Shown: positions 7,410 to 15,176 of the stretch, in pieces | Layout: every line of letters begins with the position of its first letter | How positions within the stretch are numbered: position 1 is the stretch's first letter | Source: Candidatus Faeciplasma pullistercoris | GTDB taxonomy: Bacteria; Bacillota; Clostridia; Oscillospirales; Ruminococcaceae | Length of the DNA: 64,000 nt | Direction of reading: 5' to 3' | NCBI GenBank assembly: GCA_018715525.1 | Contig: DVLL01000023.1 | Coordinates: forward strand, 26,385 to 90,384 | Notes under the pieces: model-generated | Database searches by the model: none | Told to the model about the DNA's origin: nothing | What the model saw: only the letters and a program-made list of their open reading frames with translations | Program-made: the position numbers and the translations under genes

Positions 7410-7979
7410 TCATTTTTCCCGGCATTTTGGTTGTGCACGCCAATATTTTGTACCGTCACGGTCTAATAGCCGTTCGCTAATCATATCTCGACGGATTGTG
7501 CAAAAATCATCATAAAAGTCCGCAATCAGAATGTTGACCTCTCGTTCGGAGTAAATTCGATCAAATTCAAATGCTTCGGCAATTACTTCTAAAACGATAC
7601 GTTCCTTCTTTTTCTGAGCAGGGATAGATTTTAGTTTTCCATATTCAAAAAATGCATCGATTACTTTTTGACGATATTCCGCATCACGTTGAGCCTGTAC
7701 TTCAGATTCATCAGATTTCTCTTGCAGGATTTCTAATATGCTGGTTTCAAAAATTTCTTTTCTCAACGAATACATCATGTAGTACTGACTTTTATATGAA
7801 GTGACCGCTCCGGCCTCTGTCAGCTTCTTGAGATGGAAAGACACTGTAGGTGCGGAAATTCCCAACCTTTCAGCCAACCGCTCTACATACATATCTTCAA
7901 TCACAAGAGATTTTAGAATTTGTAATCGAGACTTGTCAGACAGACACTTAAACAGACGGATAGCCTCGGTTTCTGTCAT
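7410..7979 (-). CDS. ArsR-type HTH regulator with C-terminal DUF2087 domain
   Basis: Transcriptional regulator. Residues about 1-85 form a winged helix of the ArsR type (LFKCLSDKSRLQILKSL, then VERLAERLGISAPTVSFHLKKL as recognition region). Residues about 110-180 match DUF2087 (KLKSIPAQKKKERIVLEVI, then YSEREVNILIADFYDDFCTIRRD and LLDRDG). The ATG at 7979 is chosen because GGGAGGGGGAAAA sits immediately upstream; longer versions would start inside the ribosome site. No ArsR-type cysteine metal box is evident, so the ligand is unknown. Last intact gene of a three-gene operon with the 8347 and 9336 genes, overlapping the former by 4 bp. Base composition is more AT-rich than the flanks, suggesting acquisition. 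Confidence 0.88.
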   Translation of the reverse strand: MTETEAIRLFKCLSDKSRLQILKSLVIEDMYVERLAERLGISAPTVSFHLKKLTEAGAVTSYKSQYYMMYSLRKEIFETSILEILQEKSDESEVQAQRDAEYRQKVIDAFFEYGKLKSIPAQKKKERIVLEVIAEAFEFDRIYSEREVNILIADFYDDFCTIRRDMISERLLDRDGTKYWRAQPKCREK

Positions 7980-8347
7980 TTTTCCCCCTCCCAAATCTGT
8001 GCAAATGCTTCTTTGATCTCGTGAATTGTGTCAAGCTTAATCTGTTCAATTTTCATTTTAACTGCATCGTCATTCTGTTTGGCTTTCTCGTAAGAAATAC
8101 TCCAATTTAATGGAATCTGTTTGGCTTTAAGAGCGAAGGCTTGTCTTATCTCCTCCGGATCATTCTTTGACGTTTTTACTGCCACGGAAAGAATTGTACG
8201 AAAAATATCATAAACATTTGCTTTTATCTTTTCAAATGTAGCCTCGTCCACACGATCATCTTCCAACAATTCCTTATTGCGCTGTTGACATAATGAGATT
8301 TGTCTATCGAAATAGCTGTTGAACTTAGATACTCTTTGATCAATCAT
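7976..8347 (-). CDS. Small alpha-helical protein of unknown function
   Basis: A 123-residue, strongly charged and predicted all-helical protein that I do not recognise. It has no signal peptide or membrane segment. Lys/Glu/Gln-rich heptad-like stretches at about 10-60 and 85-118 suggest coiled coil or a helical bundle. It overlaps the M29 peptidase-like gene upstream and the ArsR/DUF2087 regulator downstream by about 4 bp each, so all three are translated as a unit. A partner or inhibitor of the peptidase-like protein is conceivable but only from position. Confidence 0.72.
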   Translation of the reverse strand: MIDQRVSKFNSYFDRQISLCQQRNKELLEDDRVDEATFEKIKANVYDIFRTILSVAVKTSKNDPEEIRQAFALKAKQIPLNWSISYEKAKQNDDAVKMKIEQIKLDTIHEIKEAFAQIWEGEK

Positions 8348-9336
8348 ACAATAACCTCAATTTTTCCGCGCCCAACAAAGTCAATATGATTTGAAGCCCT
8401 ATTTTTCCCACCGAACATATTATTCGCACCAACAGCAATATGGAATGTTCCTGCCATCTTTTCATCCAGAACTGTGTATCCACACAGGCTCGTCACATTA
8501 GGATTCATGCCAATGCCAAATTCACACACGATTCTATTCTCCCTAGGTTGATCTGAAAAGTATTTTGACAATACAGGATAGTTACTATCACAAATCTCAC
8601 CATTGGAGATTCGTAATGTTACATCAGTATATTTTCTATTCTCCAGATATAATGTACTAAAAAATATAGCGCCTTGCGTCTGACTTTCATTTGGTGCAAT
8701 GTAAATTTCTCCGCAGGGAAGGTCACCATTTCCAGCATCAATATGCCAGAACCGATCTGTCAAATCGAAATGCGCTACACAGTTTTCTCCCGTGTAAACA
8801 GATACCTTTTGAACCCCAGCAAAAGATTCCACCTTGTGTTCGCAGGCAATTCGAAGCCGCTCATAGTCAATATCATAAGCATTATTCATTCTCCGAATAT
8901 ATTCTTGCGTAGCAAGACCAGATTCTGTAGCGTTTGCTTCCGTAGGTATCCTGATTTGCGTAAACCGCTTACATTCCATCAGCCTATAAAATAACTGAGA
9001 AACATATCGGCGATATAGGCTCATCTGCTCGTCTTTAATTGAATAGCCCAGTACAACGGGTTGGTAGGCGAATACATCAAGTATCGCATCAAATTTGGAG
9101 AACAAATCAAAATAACGGTCATCGAAACAGCTTTCTTTTGCACAAAGGAAAATATCTCGATTGATTGACCGTGACTGCTGCACAAGTACAGGCGAAGCGC
9201 CTAAGTAAGCAACAGCTTTCATGAAGCTGTTGGCAATCTCTTTGTCTGTGTCTTCACCCCAAAAGTGGACAAGAACAAGTTCTCCAGCAGAAACACCACT
9301 GGCTTTTACAATTTTTGATATTGTTGCTTGGTTCAT
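8344..9336 (-). CDS. M29-family aminopeptidase-like metalloprotein
   Basis: A 330-residue protein related to the M29 (AmpS/PepS, thermophilic aminopeptidase) family, which cleaves N-terminal residues using a two-metal centre. Visible family blocks: LPCGEIYIAP (the usual first glutamate ligand), CEFGIGMNP (second acidic ligand region), and GTFHIAVGANNMFGGKNRASNHIDF with the His of HIA and the HxD of NHIDF. The tyrosine/proline region between these last two blocks is unusual, so catalysis is not assured. It is shorter than classical M29 enzymes (about 410 residues). First gene of an island operon with its own strong promoter at 9361-9389. Cytosolic; the substrate peptide is unknown. Confidence 0.8.
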   Translation of the reverse strand: MNQATISKIVKASGVSAGELVLVHFWGEDTDKEIANSFMKAVAYLGASPVLVQQSRSINRDIFLCAKESCFDDRYFDLFSKFDAILDVFAYQPVVLGYSIKDEQMSLYRRYVSQLFYRLMECKRFTQIRIPTEANATESGLATQEYIRRMNNAYDIDYERLRIACEHKVESFAGVQKVSVYTGENCVAHFDLTDRFWHIDAGNGDLPCGEIYIAPNESQTQGAIFFSTLYLENRKYTDVTLRISNGEICDSNYPVLSKYFSDQPRENRIVCEFGIGMNPNVTSLCGYTVLDEKMAGTFHIAVGANNMFGGKNRASNHIDFVGRGKIEVIV

Positions 9337-9360
9337 ATTCTAACCCCCAGTTCACTATTG

Positions 9361-9389
9361 ATTATACTACTGTATCATCAAAAAGTCAA
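9361..9389 (-). promoter_or_regulatory. Sigma-A promoter of the M29/ArsR operon
   Basis: Minus strand: TTGACT (9389-9384), 17-bp spacer, TATAAT (9366-9361), 25 bp upstream of ATG 9336. Ribosome site GGGGG at about 9347-9351. Autoregulation by the downstream ArsR protein is a reasonable guess, but I found no clear operator palindrome. Confidence 0.85.
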
Positions 9390-9431
9390 ATTTATTTTTA
9401 TAATTATAAAATAAAATTTCTTTATTCAAAA

Positions 9432-9767
9432 TTACAAAAGCTTATTTGTCATCACTGGCAGCATAGAGACTAATTCCAGCCAATCGTCGGATACGTTCTC
9501 CTTAATGAGCGCACCGATTCAGTACTGCAGGCGAGCCGTCAAAGCTTGATTATTTGAAAGCAAGTATAGATCCTCGATATCTTCAAGGTAATATTCGCAT
9601 TCGTCTTCATCCAGAAGCAATATATATGCAATATATAAAGTTTGAGACCAAAAATCTTTCCATGCAGCCCTGGCACCAATATCTAATCTTATAAAATTCG
9701 GATACTCATCTCTTACCTTCCTAAAACAAAAACCGCTCAAATGCCAAATCAAAAGCACTTCCTCCAC
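9432..9767 (-). pseudogene. Small ORF interrupted by an in-frame TGA
   Basis: Starts GTG 9767 (or TTG 9752, which sits at better spacing from GGAGGA) and gives 82 residues ending ALTARLQY at a TGA (9521-9519). The same frame then stays open for another 28 codons (IGALIKENVSDDWLELVSML...) to TAA at 9432. The continuation looks like ordinary protein, so the gene is probably broken by a nonsense change, giving an original length near 111 residues. It is acidic, with aromatic-rich segments (WKDFWSQTLYIAYILLL, DECEYYLEDIEDLY), and I do not recognise it. No clear promoter. The interval 9768-9944 upstream holds nothing I can support. Confidence 0.5.
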
Positions 9768-9940
9768 ATATTAAATTGCCCATTAATATTGCAAAAATAA
9801 AGTGTTATCGCTTTCTGTTTAAGTAAACTTAAATCATTTCCCATTTTCTTACAATGTGAGAACCAAAGAACGCAGAGATATCTCTGCTAAGAAAAAACGA
9901 AAGCTGTGCTTTGTACAGCCGATTGTCAGTATTAAAACGC

Positions 9941-9984
9941 TTAAAAATATGAAAACCGCACCGAAGAATCCTTCGATGCGGTTT
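9941..9984 (-). terminator. Intrinsic terminator after the 11369-10023 lipoprotein gene
   Basis: Stem 9953-9966 with 9971-9984 (one mismatch), AATC loop. On the minus strand it is followed by TTTTCATATTTTTAA. Confidence 0.85.
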
Positions 9985-10022
9985 ATTGATAATTCTACTA
10001 AGCCTCTCAGCCGACTTCGCGC

Positions 10023-11369
10023 TTACGCTTCTTCAGTTACAACAGAATCTTCCGCCGTGCCGTCTGCTGACTCGTCCGTAGTATCATCGACAGACTCGTC
10101 AGTAGTTTCATCGGAAGTCTCATCAGCGGCTTCCTCTTCCGCTACAGGCTCAAGCGCATAATCAGGGTCGCTCTCCTCGCCTGCAAGGTAATCCTCAAGC
10201 GTTCCATAGTATACGCCTATCTCATTAATGGTCAAGCCGTCAAGAGTGGTGTCCCATGTAGGGGCCTTAAACGCAAGCTGCATGGCGGTATCATCCGCAA
10301 CCTCAGCGTCAAAATACTCAGCGGTGAGCTCGATAATGTAATCAAACTCTCCGGATTCAAAGTTGAAATACTCGCTCATGTTGATCTGTCTCGACGCAGT
10401 TACCTCAACGCTGTCAAGAAGCCAGAGTCTGAAGTTGGACGCAGCCTCACCCTTGATATGCACAACAACGGTTTTGCCGAGTCCTACGCCGGAAGGAAGC
10501 TTGAAGCCTACAAGTGTAGCGCCGTTGACCGTGAGTCCGTCATCTTCCCAGGTAAGAGCAGGATCATCGACAGTCAGCTCGCTGTTTACAGCCTGAGCGC
10601 GTCCGAAGCTATCCTGATTTACAGGAATAGCAGTGAACTTGGTTTCGTCATACGCTACGCCGTACTCTGCGGGAGCGTTGGCAAGCCACTCTACATCCGC
10701 CTTATAATCGTCGAGATTGCCGTTATAAACAGCAAGCTCCGAAATGGTAATATCAACTACTGAGCCGTCTGCGCTCTTGACTTGTGCAAATGCCGTCCCT
10801 TGAGGAACGCCTTCCTCAGTGGCTTCAACTCCGCAATCAAACAGAATGTATTTCTCAAACTCGCCCGCAGGAACATCGAAAGAGTTGAAATATGAATCGC
10901 CGTAGCATACGCTGACTCTCACATCAGCACTTGCCGTACCCTTGATGTACATCAGCGCATTCTCGCCGAATGTTATGCCGGGCAGGTCAAAGGAAATATC
11001 GCTTACACTTGCCGTAACGCTGCCGTCCTCGTTGTATGTAACAGTTCCGCCATCCTCAGGAGCATACGACGCCAATGTATCCGCAGTCATAGGAGCATCT
11101 GTTACAAGCTCAGCTACGAACTCCGGGTTCGGCTCCTCCTCGACCACAGGCTCTTCCTCCTCAACCGGCTCCTCGGTTTCCTCAGGTTCGTCTTCGGATT
11201 CGTCTACCGGCTCTTCAACCGGTTCTTCCTCATCAGTCTCCTCCTCAGGATCCTCACTTACGGTGGTTACGCTTGCATCGTCGTCAGGATCATCCGCCGG
11301 CGTATCTTCGCAGGCTGTAAGGCTTGCCAAAAGAGCAGCAGCCATTAAAACAGCTATAAGTCTTTTCAT
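10023..11369 (-). CDS. Secreted acidic lipoprotein with two carbohydrate-module-like domains
   Basis: Exported lipoprotein: residues 1-20 are a signal peptide with lipobox LTAC (Cys20). Residues about 21-80 are an extremely Glu/Asp/Pro/Val-rich spacer. Two related beta-rich domains follow, at about 85-235 and 240-395; each contains an MYIKGTASADVRV- or VVHIKGEAASNFRL-type strand and ends in a YNGNLDDYKA / YYGTLEDYLA motif, as in carbohydrate-binding jelly-roll modules. The tail from about 400 is Glu/Asp/Ser/Thr repeats. No catalytic motif is visible. It stands alone between its promoter (11409-11437) and terminator. Its neighbour upstream is a GH30 lipoprotein, so glycan capture at the cell surface is likely. 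The binding assignment is inference. Confidence 0.75.
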   Translation of the reverse strand: MKRLIAVLMAAALLASLTACEDTPADDPDDDASVTTVSEDPEEETDEEEPVEEPVDESEDEPEETEEPVEEEEPVVEEEPNPEFVAELVTDAPMTADTLASYAPEDGGTVTYNEDGSVTASVSDISFDLPGITFGENALMYIKGTASADVRVSVCYGDSYFNSFDVPAGEFEKYILFDCGVEATEEGVPQGTAFAQVKSADGSVVDITISELAVYNGNLDDYKADVEWLANAPAEYGVAYDETKFTAIPVNQDSFGRAQAVNSELTVDDPALTWEDDGLTVNGATLVGFKLPSGVGLGKTVVVHIKGEAASNFRLWLLDSVEVTASRQINMSEYFNFESGEFDYIIELTAEYFDAEVADDTAMQLAFKAPTWDTTLDGLTINEIGVYYGTLEDYLAGEESDPDYALEPVAEEEAADETSDETTDESVDDTTDESADGTAEDSVVTEEA

Positions 11370-11408
11370 TTAATATACTCCTCCTCGTATATTAGTTTTT
11401 GCAATAAG

Positions 11409-11437
11409 ATTATACTACGATACGTCAATAAAAGCAA
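11409..11437 (-). promoter_or_regulatory. Sigma-A promoter of the acidic lipoprotein gene
   Basis: Minus strand: TTGCTT (11437-11432), 17-bp spacer, TATAAT (11414-11409), with GAGGAGGAG before ATG 11369. Confidence 0.7.
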
Positions 11438-11532
11438 TAAAATTAAATTCTATTGCTCCAATTTCGTCAAACTAAACAATTCATTGAAATGTTTTACAGT
11501 CATAACGACAATGAAATTTGTTTGCTTCGTGA

Positions 11533-11565
11533 CGTAAAAAGGCGACGAATTTACTCCGCCGCCTT
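11533..11565 (-). terminator. Intrinsic terminator after the GH30 gene
   Basis: Nine-pair stem (11539-11547 with 11557-11565, one G-T pair), 9-base loop, then TTTTTAC on the minus strand, starting 26 bp beyond the GH30 stop. Confidence 0.85.
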
Positions 11566-11591
11566 GATATAGATTCAATTTTGTATTGCTA

Positions 11592-13634
11592 TTACTCAAC
11601 CTCGCGATAAAGCTCTATTTCCGCTATGTTGCAAAGATAGTCCTCATTCGCCCCCTCTGCTCTGCCCTCTGGCACCTCATAACGGATATATCGATAATTT
11701 TGCTCCTTATCAAGCTTGATATAGTTAATGCCTGACGCAGGAGAGAACTTGACGGTATAAATCTCCTTCCAGTCCTTGCCGTTGTTTGAACCGTAGAAGA
11801 CACCGCCGGTCATTCTGCTCTCATAGCCCGCTCTCGGTGCGAAGCCAAGAGTGTCAAACTTGAGCTTCTTGCCAAGGTCTATTTCTACCCAGCCCTCAGC
11901 GAGACCGTCAAAGAAGGTATTCGGGTCGCCGTCTATAACCTTATCAAAGGTGTCGTCGCCGTTGTTCCATGCGGCTGAGCCTGTAACAGTCGCGCCGTCC
12001 ATGGATACCTTCTCAAAGGTCACGTTACCCAGCTCCACTCCGCTGACAATAAATGTAGTGATGGAGTTTGCCTTGAGTTCAGCCACAAAGCCGTCCTCAT
12101 ATGCTCCAAAGTCCTCCAGCTGTGCCCAATGCTCTCCGTCCTCAATAGTTCCGCTTGTTCTTATAGCCTGAACTCTTCTGCCCACAGACTCCATTTGTGA
12201 GAGATCGTAGTTCATGTACCTGTCCTTGTCCGACTTGTTGAGGGCTACAACTACAAGCTCCTTAGTTTCCGGATTGTACGCCGCAAGGCTGTCTCCTCCG
12301 CACTGAATAATAGTCATTCCGGGACGAATGTACCTTGTGAACTGACCGAAGCTGTAATACTTCTGTGTAAGAATTACATCCTGATTGTCGTGGTCGGCTA
12401 CCGCAGTACCCCAGAAGCCCTGCGTGATGTCTATCATACCTGAGTCCTGACGACCGTTATAGCCTTCTTCGCTGATATGCTTATCTATTACCTGCCACAA
12501 AACCCAAGCCGCCGGATCCAAAGCGTTGATATCGTTAATGATCTTCTCTCCCAGCCACAGACCTGCGCCCATCTCACCGGCGTTGGTTCCGGCAATGCCG
12601 TTGCCGTCGACCTCGCTCATCCACATGAGGAAGCCCTCGTCTCTGGCAAGCTGTCCAAGCTCCCCTATCTTTGTAGGATTATACGTATGAGTATTGATTC
12701 TGCCAAGATACTCTTTGGCCTTGTCGGAATAAGCGTTATACTCGTTTATCTGGAGCTCGGTACTGGTCTCATCGCTCGCAACCACCATTACATTCGGCAG
12801 GTCGTACTGCTGAAGAGCCTCATATGTGAGCTCGATTATCCTTGACTGGGACTCGCCCTCGTCAAAGTGGCAGCCCTCCTGCTTTGGGCTGTTGGCTCCC
12901 CAGAAGTTGGTGTTGGGCTCGTTCATCGGGGAAACGCTTGTAACCTCTATACCCATCTCATTTTGGATATAGTTTGTCACATGAGCCAAATACTCTGCGA
13001 AATCCTCGTAGCACTCGTCCTTGAGGTTATTGACATTTGAGTCAAAGCCGCCCGAAGAGCAGCCGCTGACCGTCATGAAGTACGGAGGAGAATTAGAGAA
13101 TACCTCTACTATCGCATTATCCCCTGCCGCCTCGACGCAGCGCTCAAGAACATTTAACTGATTCTTGTCGGCGTCATAGTCATACACATAGTCCTGCGCC
13201 TCTTCGTCCCACACAAGCCAGCCCGGAACAGCAGAGTCGGTTCTCGTAATATGATTGTGTGTCGGGTCGTCGCCGCCACCGATGTTGTATCTCATGATGT
13301 TGAGCCTGAGACCGTCATCGCCAAAGAAGAGGTCTGCCGTTTGCTGGGCAAGCTCGTCTGAATATCCTACTCTGTTCGCCCACCAGCATAGGCTTGTGCC
13401 CCAGCCCTGGAATATGCCGTCGTTCATTGTGGATGCCTTGAGAGGCGATATGCTTACAACGCCGTCAATTTCATAATCCTCAGGATTGATTATCTCCAAA
13501 TTCGCCCACTCCTCTTCCTGCAAATCCTCTTCACCGTTATTTTTTCCTCCGGTATCTGTCTGTTCGCACGCCGCAGCAGATCCGAGCATGCAAAGACAAA
13601 GCATCATTGATATTACCCTTTTAAATTTATGCAC
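11592..13634 (-). CDS. Secreted GH30-type glycoside hydrolase lipoprotein with C-terminal F5/8 C domain
   Basis: Cell-surface retaining glycosidase, closest in my reading to GH30 endo-beta-1,6-galactanases, which act on type II arabinogalactan side chains. It has 680 residues. Signal peptide with lipobox ending Cys23. GH30 barrel at about 60-435 with GWGTSLCWWANRVGY (76-91), acid/base Glu239 in SPMNEPN and nucleophile Glu341 in MWMSEVDGNG. A beta-sandwich follows to about 530, then an F5/8-type C (discoidin/CBM32-like) domain at about 545-680 (DGDPNTFF, VEIDLGKKLKFDTLGF, YRYIRYEVPEG). Start is GTG 13634 behind AAAGGAGAG. Monocistronic with its own promoter and terminator. Family placement is secure; the substrate is inferred. 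Confidence 0.9.
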   Translation of the reverse strand: MHKFKRVISMMLCLCMLGSAAACEQTDTGGKNNGEEDLQEEEWANLEIINPEDYEIDGVVSISPLKASTMNDGIFQGWGTSLCWWANRVGYSDELAQQTADLFFGDDGLRLNIMRYNIGGGDDPTHNHITRTDSAVPGWLVWDEEAQDYVYDYDADKNQLNVLERCVEAAGDNAIVEVFSNSPPYFMTVSGCSSGGFDSNVNNLKDECYEDFAEYLAHVTNYIQNEMGIEVTSVSPMNEPNTNFWGANSPKQEGCHFDEGESQSRIIELTYEALQQYDLPNVMVVASDETSTELQINEYNAYSDKAKEYLGRINTHTYNPTKIGELGQLARDEGFLMWMSEVDGNGIAGTNAGEMGAGLWLGEKIINDINALDPAAWVLWQVIDKHISEEGYNGRQDSGMIDITQGFWGTAVADHDNQDVILTQKYYSFGQFTRYIRPGMTIIQCGGDSLAAYNPETKELVVVALNKSDKDRYMNYDLSQMESVGRRVQAIRTSGTIEDGEHWAQLEDFGAYEDGFVAELKANSITTFIVSGVELGNVTFEKVSMDGATVTGSAAWNNGDDTFDKVIDGDPNTFFDGLAEGWVEIDLGKKLKFDTLGFAPRAGYESRMTGGVFYGSNNGKDWKEIYTVKFSPASGINYIKLDKEQNYRYIRYEVPEGRAEGANEDYLCNIAEIELYREVE

Positions 13635-13668
13635 AATATCTCTCCTTTGCGGTTTACTTTCTTATATT

Positions 13669-13696
13669 ACTATACACAATTTATGTAATTTTTCAA
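13669..13696 (-). promoter_or_regulatory. Candidate promoter of the GH30 gene
   Basis: Minus strand: TTGAAA (13696-13691), 16-bp spacer, TATAGT (13674-13669), 35 bp upstream of GTG 13634. Confidence 0.6.
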
Positions 13697-13750
13697 TATA
13701 ACAAATTTAAACCGTGCTTAAGACATCTGCGCAATATTTCAATATAATGT

Positions 13751-14383
13751 TTACCTATGGTACAACCTGCTTATCGGCTTGTATATTACATAGCAAATAG
13801 CCGCTTCGAGTATGCCCTTTAGGAATGTAAACGGCAGGTTAAATACAATCAGGCAGTTAAGGAGCGAGTTTGAAGTGGGCTTATCAGCTATAGGAGCCAA
13901 TATGGCCTCGTAAGCTTCAATAATAGCGTCAAGAGGCATTCTAAATATGACCACATACGCAGGGTAAACAAAGAAATAATTCATAGGCAGGCTCAAGGCT
14001 GCCATCGCTAGCGCTCCCAATACGCTTCCCAGCACCGCTCCCTTGCGTGTATGTATCTTCTTATAAACTATTCCAGCGACAAAGACAAATACCGCTCCGA
14101 ACAAAAAGTTGCATATCTCCCCTACTCCGGATGACGTGCCGAACGGAAGATGCAGGATATTCTTGACAAACTCTATCGCTACGCCGTACAGCGGACCCAT
14201 TATAAAGCTCCCTATAAGCGCAGGTATGTCTGATATATCCAGCTTTACAAACGATGGTATTAACGGGATGGAAAACTCAAGGAACTGCAAGACCACCGAT
14301 ACAGCAATGAGCATGGCGGCAGCGGTAATGCTTCTTGTACTTATTCTCTCTTTTGCTCTTTCTCCGATTTTTGTGCTTGACAT
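13751..14383 (-). CDS. ribU: Riboflavin transporter S component of an ECF transporter
   Basis: Membrane protein that binds riboflavin/FMN precursor outside the cell and, with the shared EcfT-EcfAA' module encoded elsewhere, imports it. It has 210 residues with about six hydrophobic helices. Typical ECF S-component features: an N-terminal TRSITAAAMLIAVSVVLQFLE helix, then SFVKLDISDIPALIGSFIMGP, which is the RibU-like riboflavin-binding loop and helix, and a GVGEICNFLFGA segment. The FMN riboswitch and terminator directly upstream make the vitamin assignment firm. No other rib genes are in the window, so the cell may depend on uptake or have a distant rib operon. Confidence 0.95.
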   Translation of the reverse strand: MSSTKIGERAKERISTRSITAAAMLIAVSVVLQFLEFSIPLIPSFVKLDISDIPALIGSFIMGPLYGVAIEFVKNILHLPFGTSSGVGEICNFLFGAVFVFVAGIVYKKIHTRKGAVLGSVLGALAMAALSLPMNYFFVYPAYVVIFRMPLDAIIEAYEAILAPIADKPTSNSLLNCLIVFNLPFTFLKGILEAAICYVIYKPISRLYHR

Positions 14384-14410
14384 AAAAATATCTCCCTTTG
14401 ATTTAGTTTA

Positions 14411-14460
14411 AAATAAAATATGCCGCATATTCCAAGATAAAATCCCGGGAATACACGGCA
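14411..14460 (-). terminator. Terminator in the FMN riboswitch expression platform
   Basis: Thirteen-pair stem (14421-14433 with 14448-14460, two G-T pairs) followed on the minus strand by TATTTTATTTT, between the riboswitch and ribU. This is the off-state structure expected when FMN is bound. Confidence 0.88.
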
Positions 14461-14476
14461 CAAAATGCGCTGATTA

Positions 14477-14584
14477 CATCTTCTTCCATCCAGACTATAC
14501 TGTCGGTACCGGAGTCACACCGGTTCATGCTTTCGCTCGCGGACTTTACCGCCGATTGGGAATTTCACCCTACCCCGAAGATCA
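14477..14584 (-). promoter_or_regulatory. FMN riboswitch (RFN element)
   Basis: On the minus strand the element begins GATCTTCGGGGTAGGG, continues with TGAAATTCCC and CGGCGGTAAAG, then CCGGTGTGACTCCGGTACC, and closes with GTCTGGATGGAAGAAGA, the conserved RFN core with P1 formed by GATCTTC and GAAGATG. It senses FMN and controls ribU at the level of transcription termination. A TATAAT -10 (14593-14588) sits just upstream, so the transcript starts almost at the aptamer; I could not identify a convincing -35. Confidence 0.97.
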
Positions 14585-14614
14585 AATATTATATTTTTGT
14601 TTTAGACTTTTTGC

Positions 14615-15082
14615 TTACTTCTCGTCGTCACAGCCGCAGCCGCAATCGCAGTCCTCAACCTCTTCAAGGTCGAATTCGAGATTCTCGCCGCAGTTGGGGC
14701 ACACGATAGAGCCCTCATTCACCATTTCCTCTGTGAGTTCAATGGTATCGCCGCAGGTGGGGCACACTACCTCGTAGCAGTCATCGCCGCAGTCGTCACA
14801 GCAGCAATCCTCGTCGCACTCGTCTTCGTCGTCCTCATCGTCACCGTAAAGGTCATCCTCGATCTCAGAGACCTCTTCCTCAAGGGCGTCCATATCCTCA
14901 TCAAGTGTGTTGCAGAAGTCAACTACATCGTCAATATCGGCATCAATAGCATCTACCTTCTCAGAAAGCTCGGTGAGCAGGTCGTTCATAGCAAGAAGCA
15001 CCTTGCCCGTAGGAGTGGAGTCGTCAATTCCGAGACCATCCACAAGCCCCTTCAAATAATTTGCCTTTTCTGATAAAGTCAT
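14615..15082 (-). CDS. CD1247 N-terminal-domain protein with zinc ribbon
   Basis: A 155-residue, very acidic protein. Residues about 1-55 (TLSEKANYLKGLVDGLGI...) match the helical CD1247 N-terminal domain found in Clostridia. A coiled, Asp/Glu-rich stretch follows at 56-95, then a Cys/Asp cluster (DEDCCCDDCGDDC), then a treble-clef/zinc-ribbon with CPTCG and CPNCG pairs (about 110-135), and a final DCDCGCGCDD tail. It probably binds zinc and acts in the cytoplasm, but its role is not known. It lies downstream of efp with a 94-bp gap, and its stop is close to the ribU promoter. Confidence 0.85.
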   Translation of the reverse strand: MTLSEKANYLKGLVDGLGIDDSTPTGKVLLAMNDLLTELSEKVDAIDADIDDVVDFCNTLDEDMDALEEEVSEIEDDLYGDDEDDEDECDEDCCCDDCGDDCYEVVCPTCGDTIELTEEMVNEGSIVCPNCGENLEFDLEEVEDCDCGCGCDDEK

Positions 15083-15176
15083 AATTACCTCCTAACCATA
15101 AATCTTCCGCGCCAAAGATCACTGAACAAGCAGCGCGAAATAGTCCGGCACAACCTTATGTCATTGACCGGCAAGG

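Noticed and set aside
10023..11369. Plus-strand Ser/Thr-rich ORFs opposite the acidic lipoprotein
   Set aside because: They arise from the complement of Glu/Asp repeat codons (TCT, TCG, TCA) and have no start signals.
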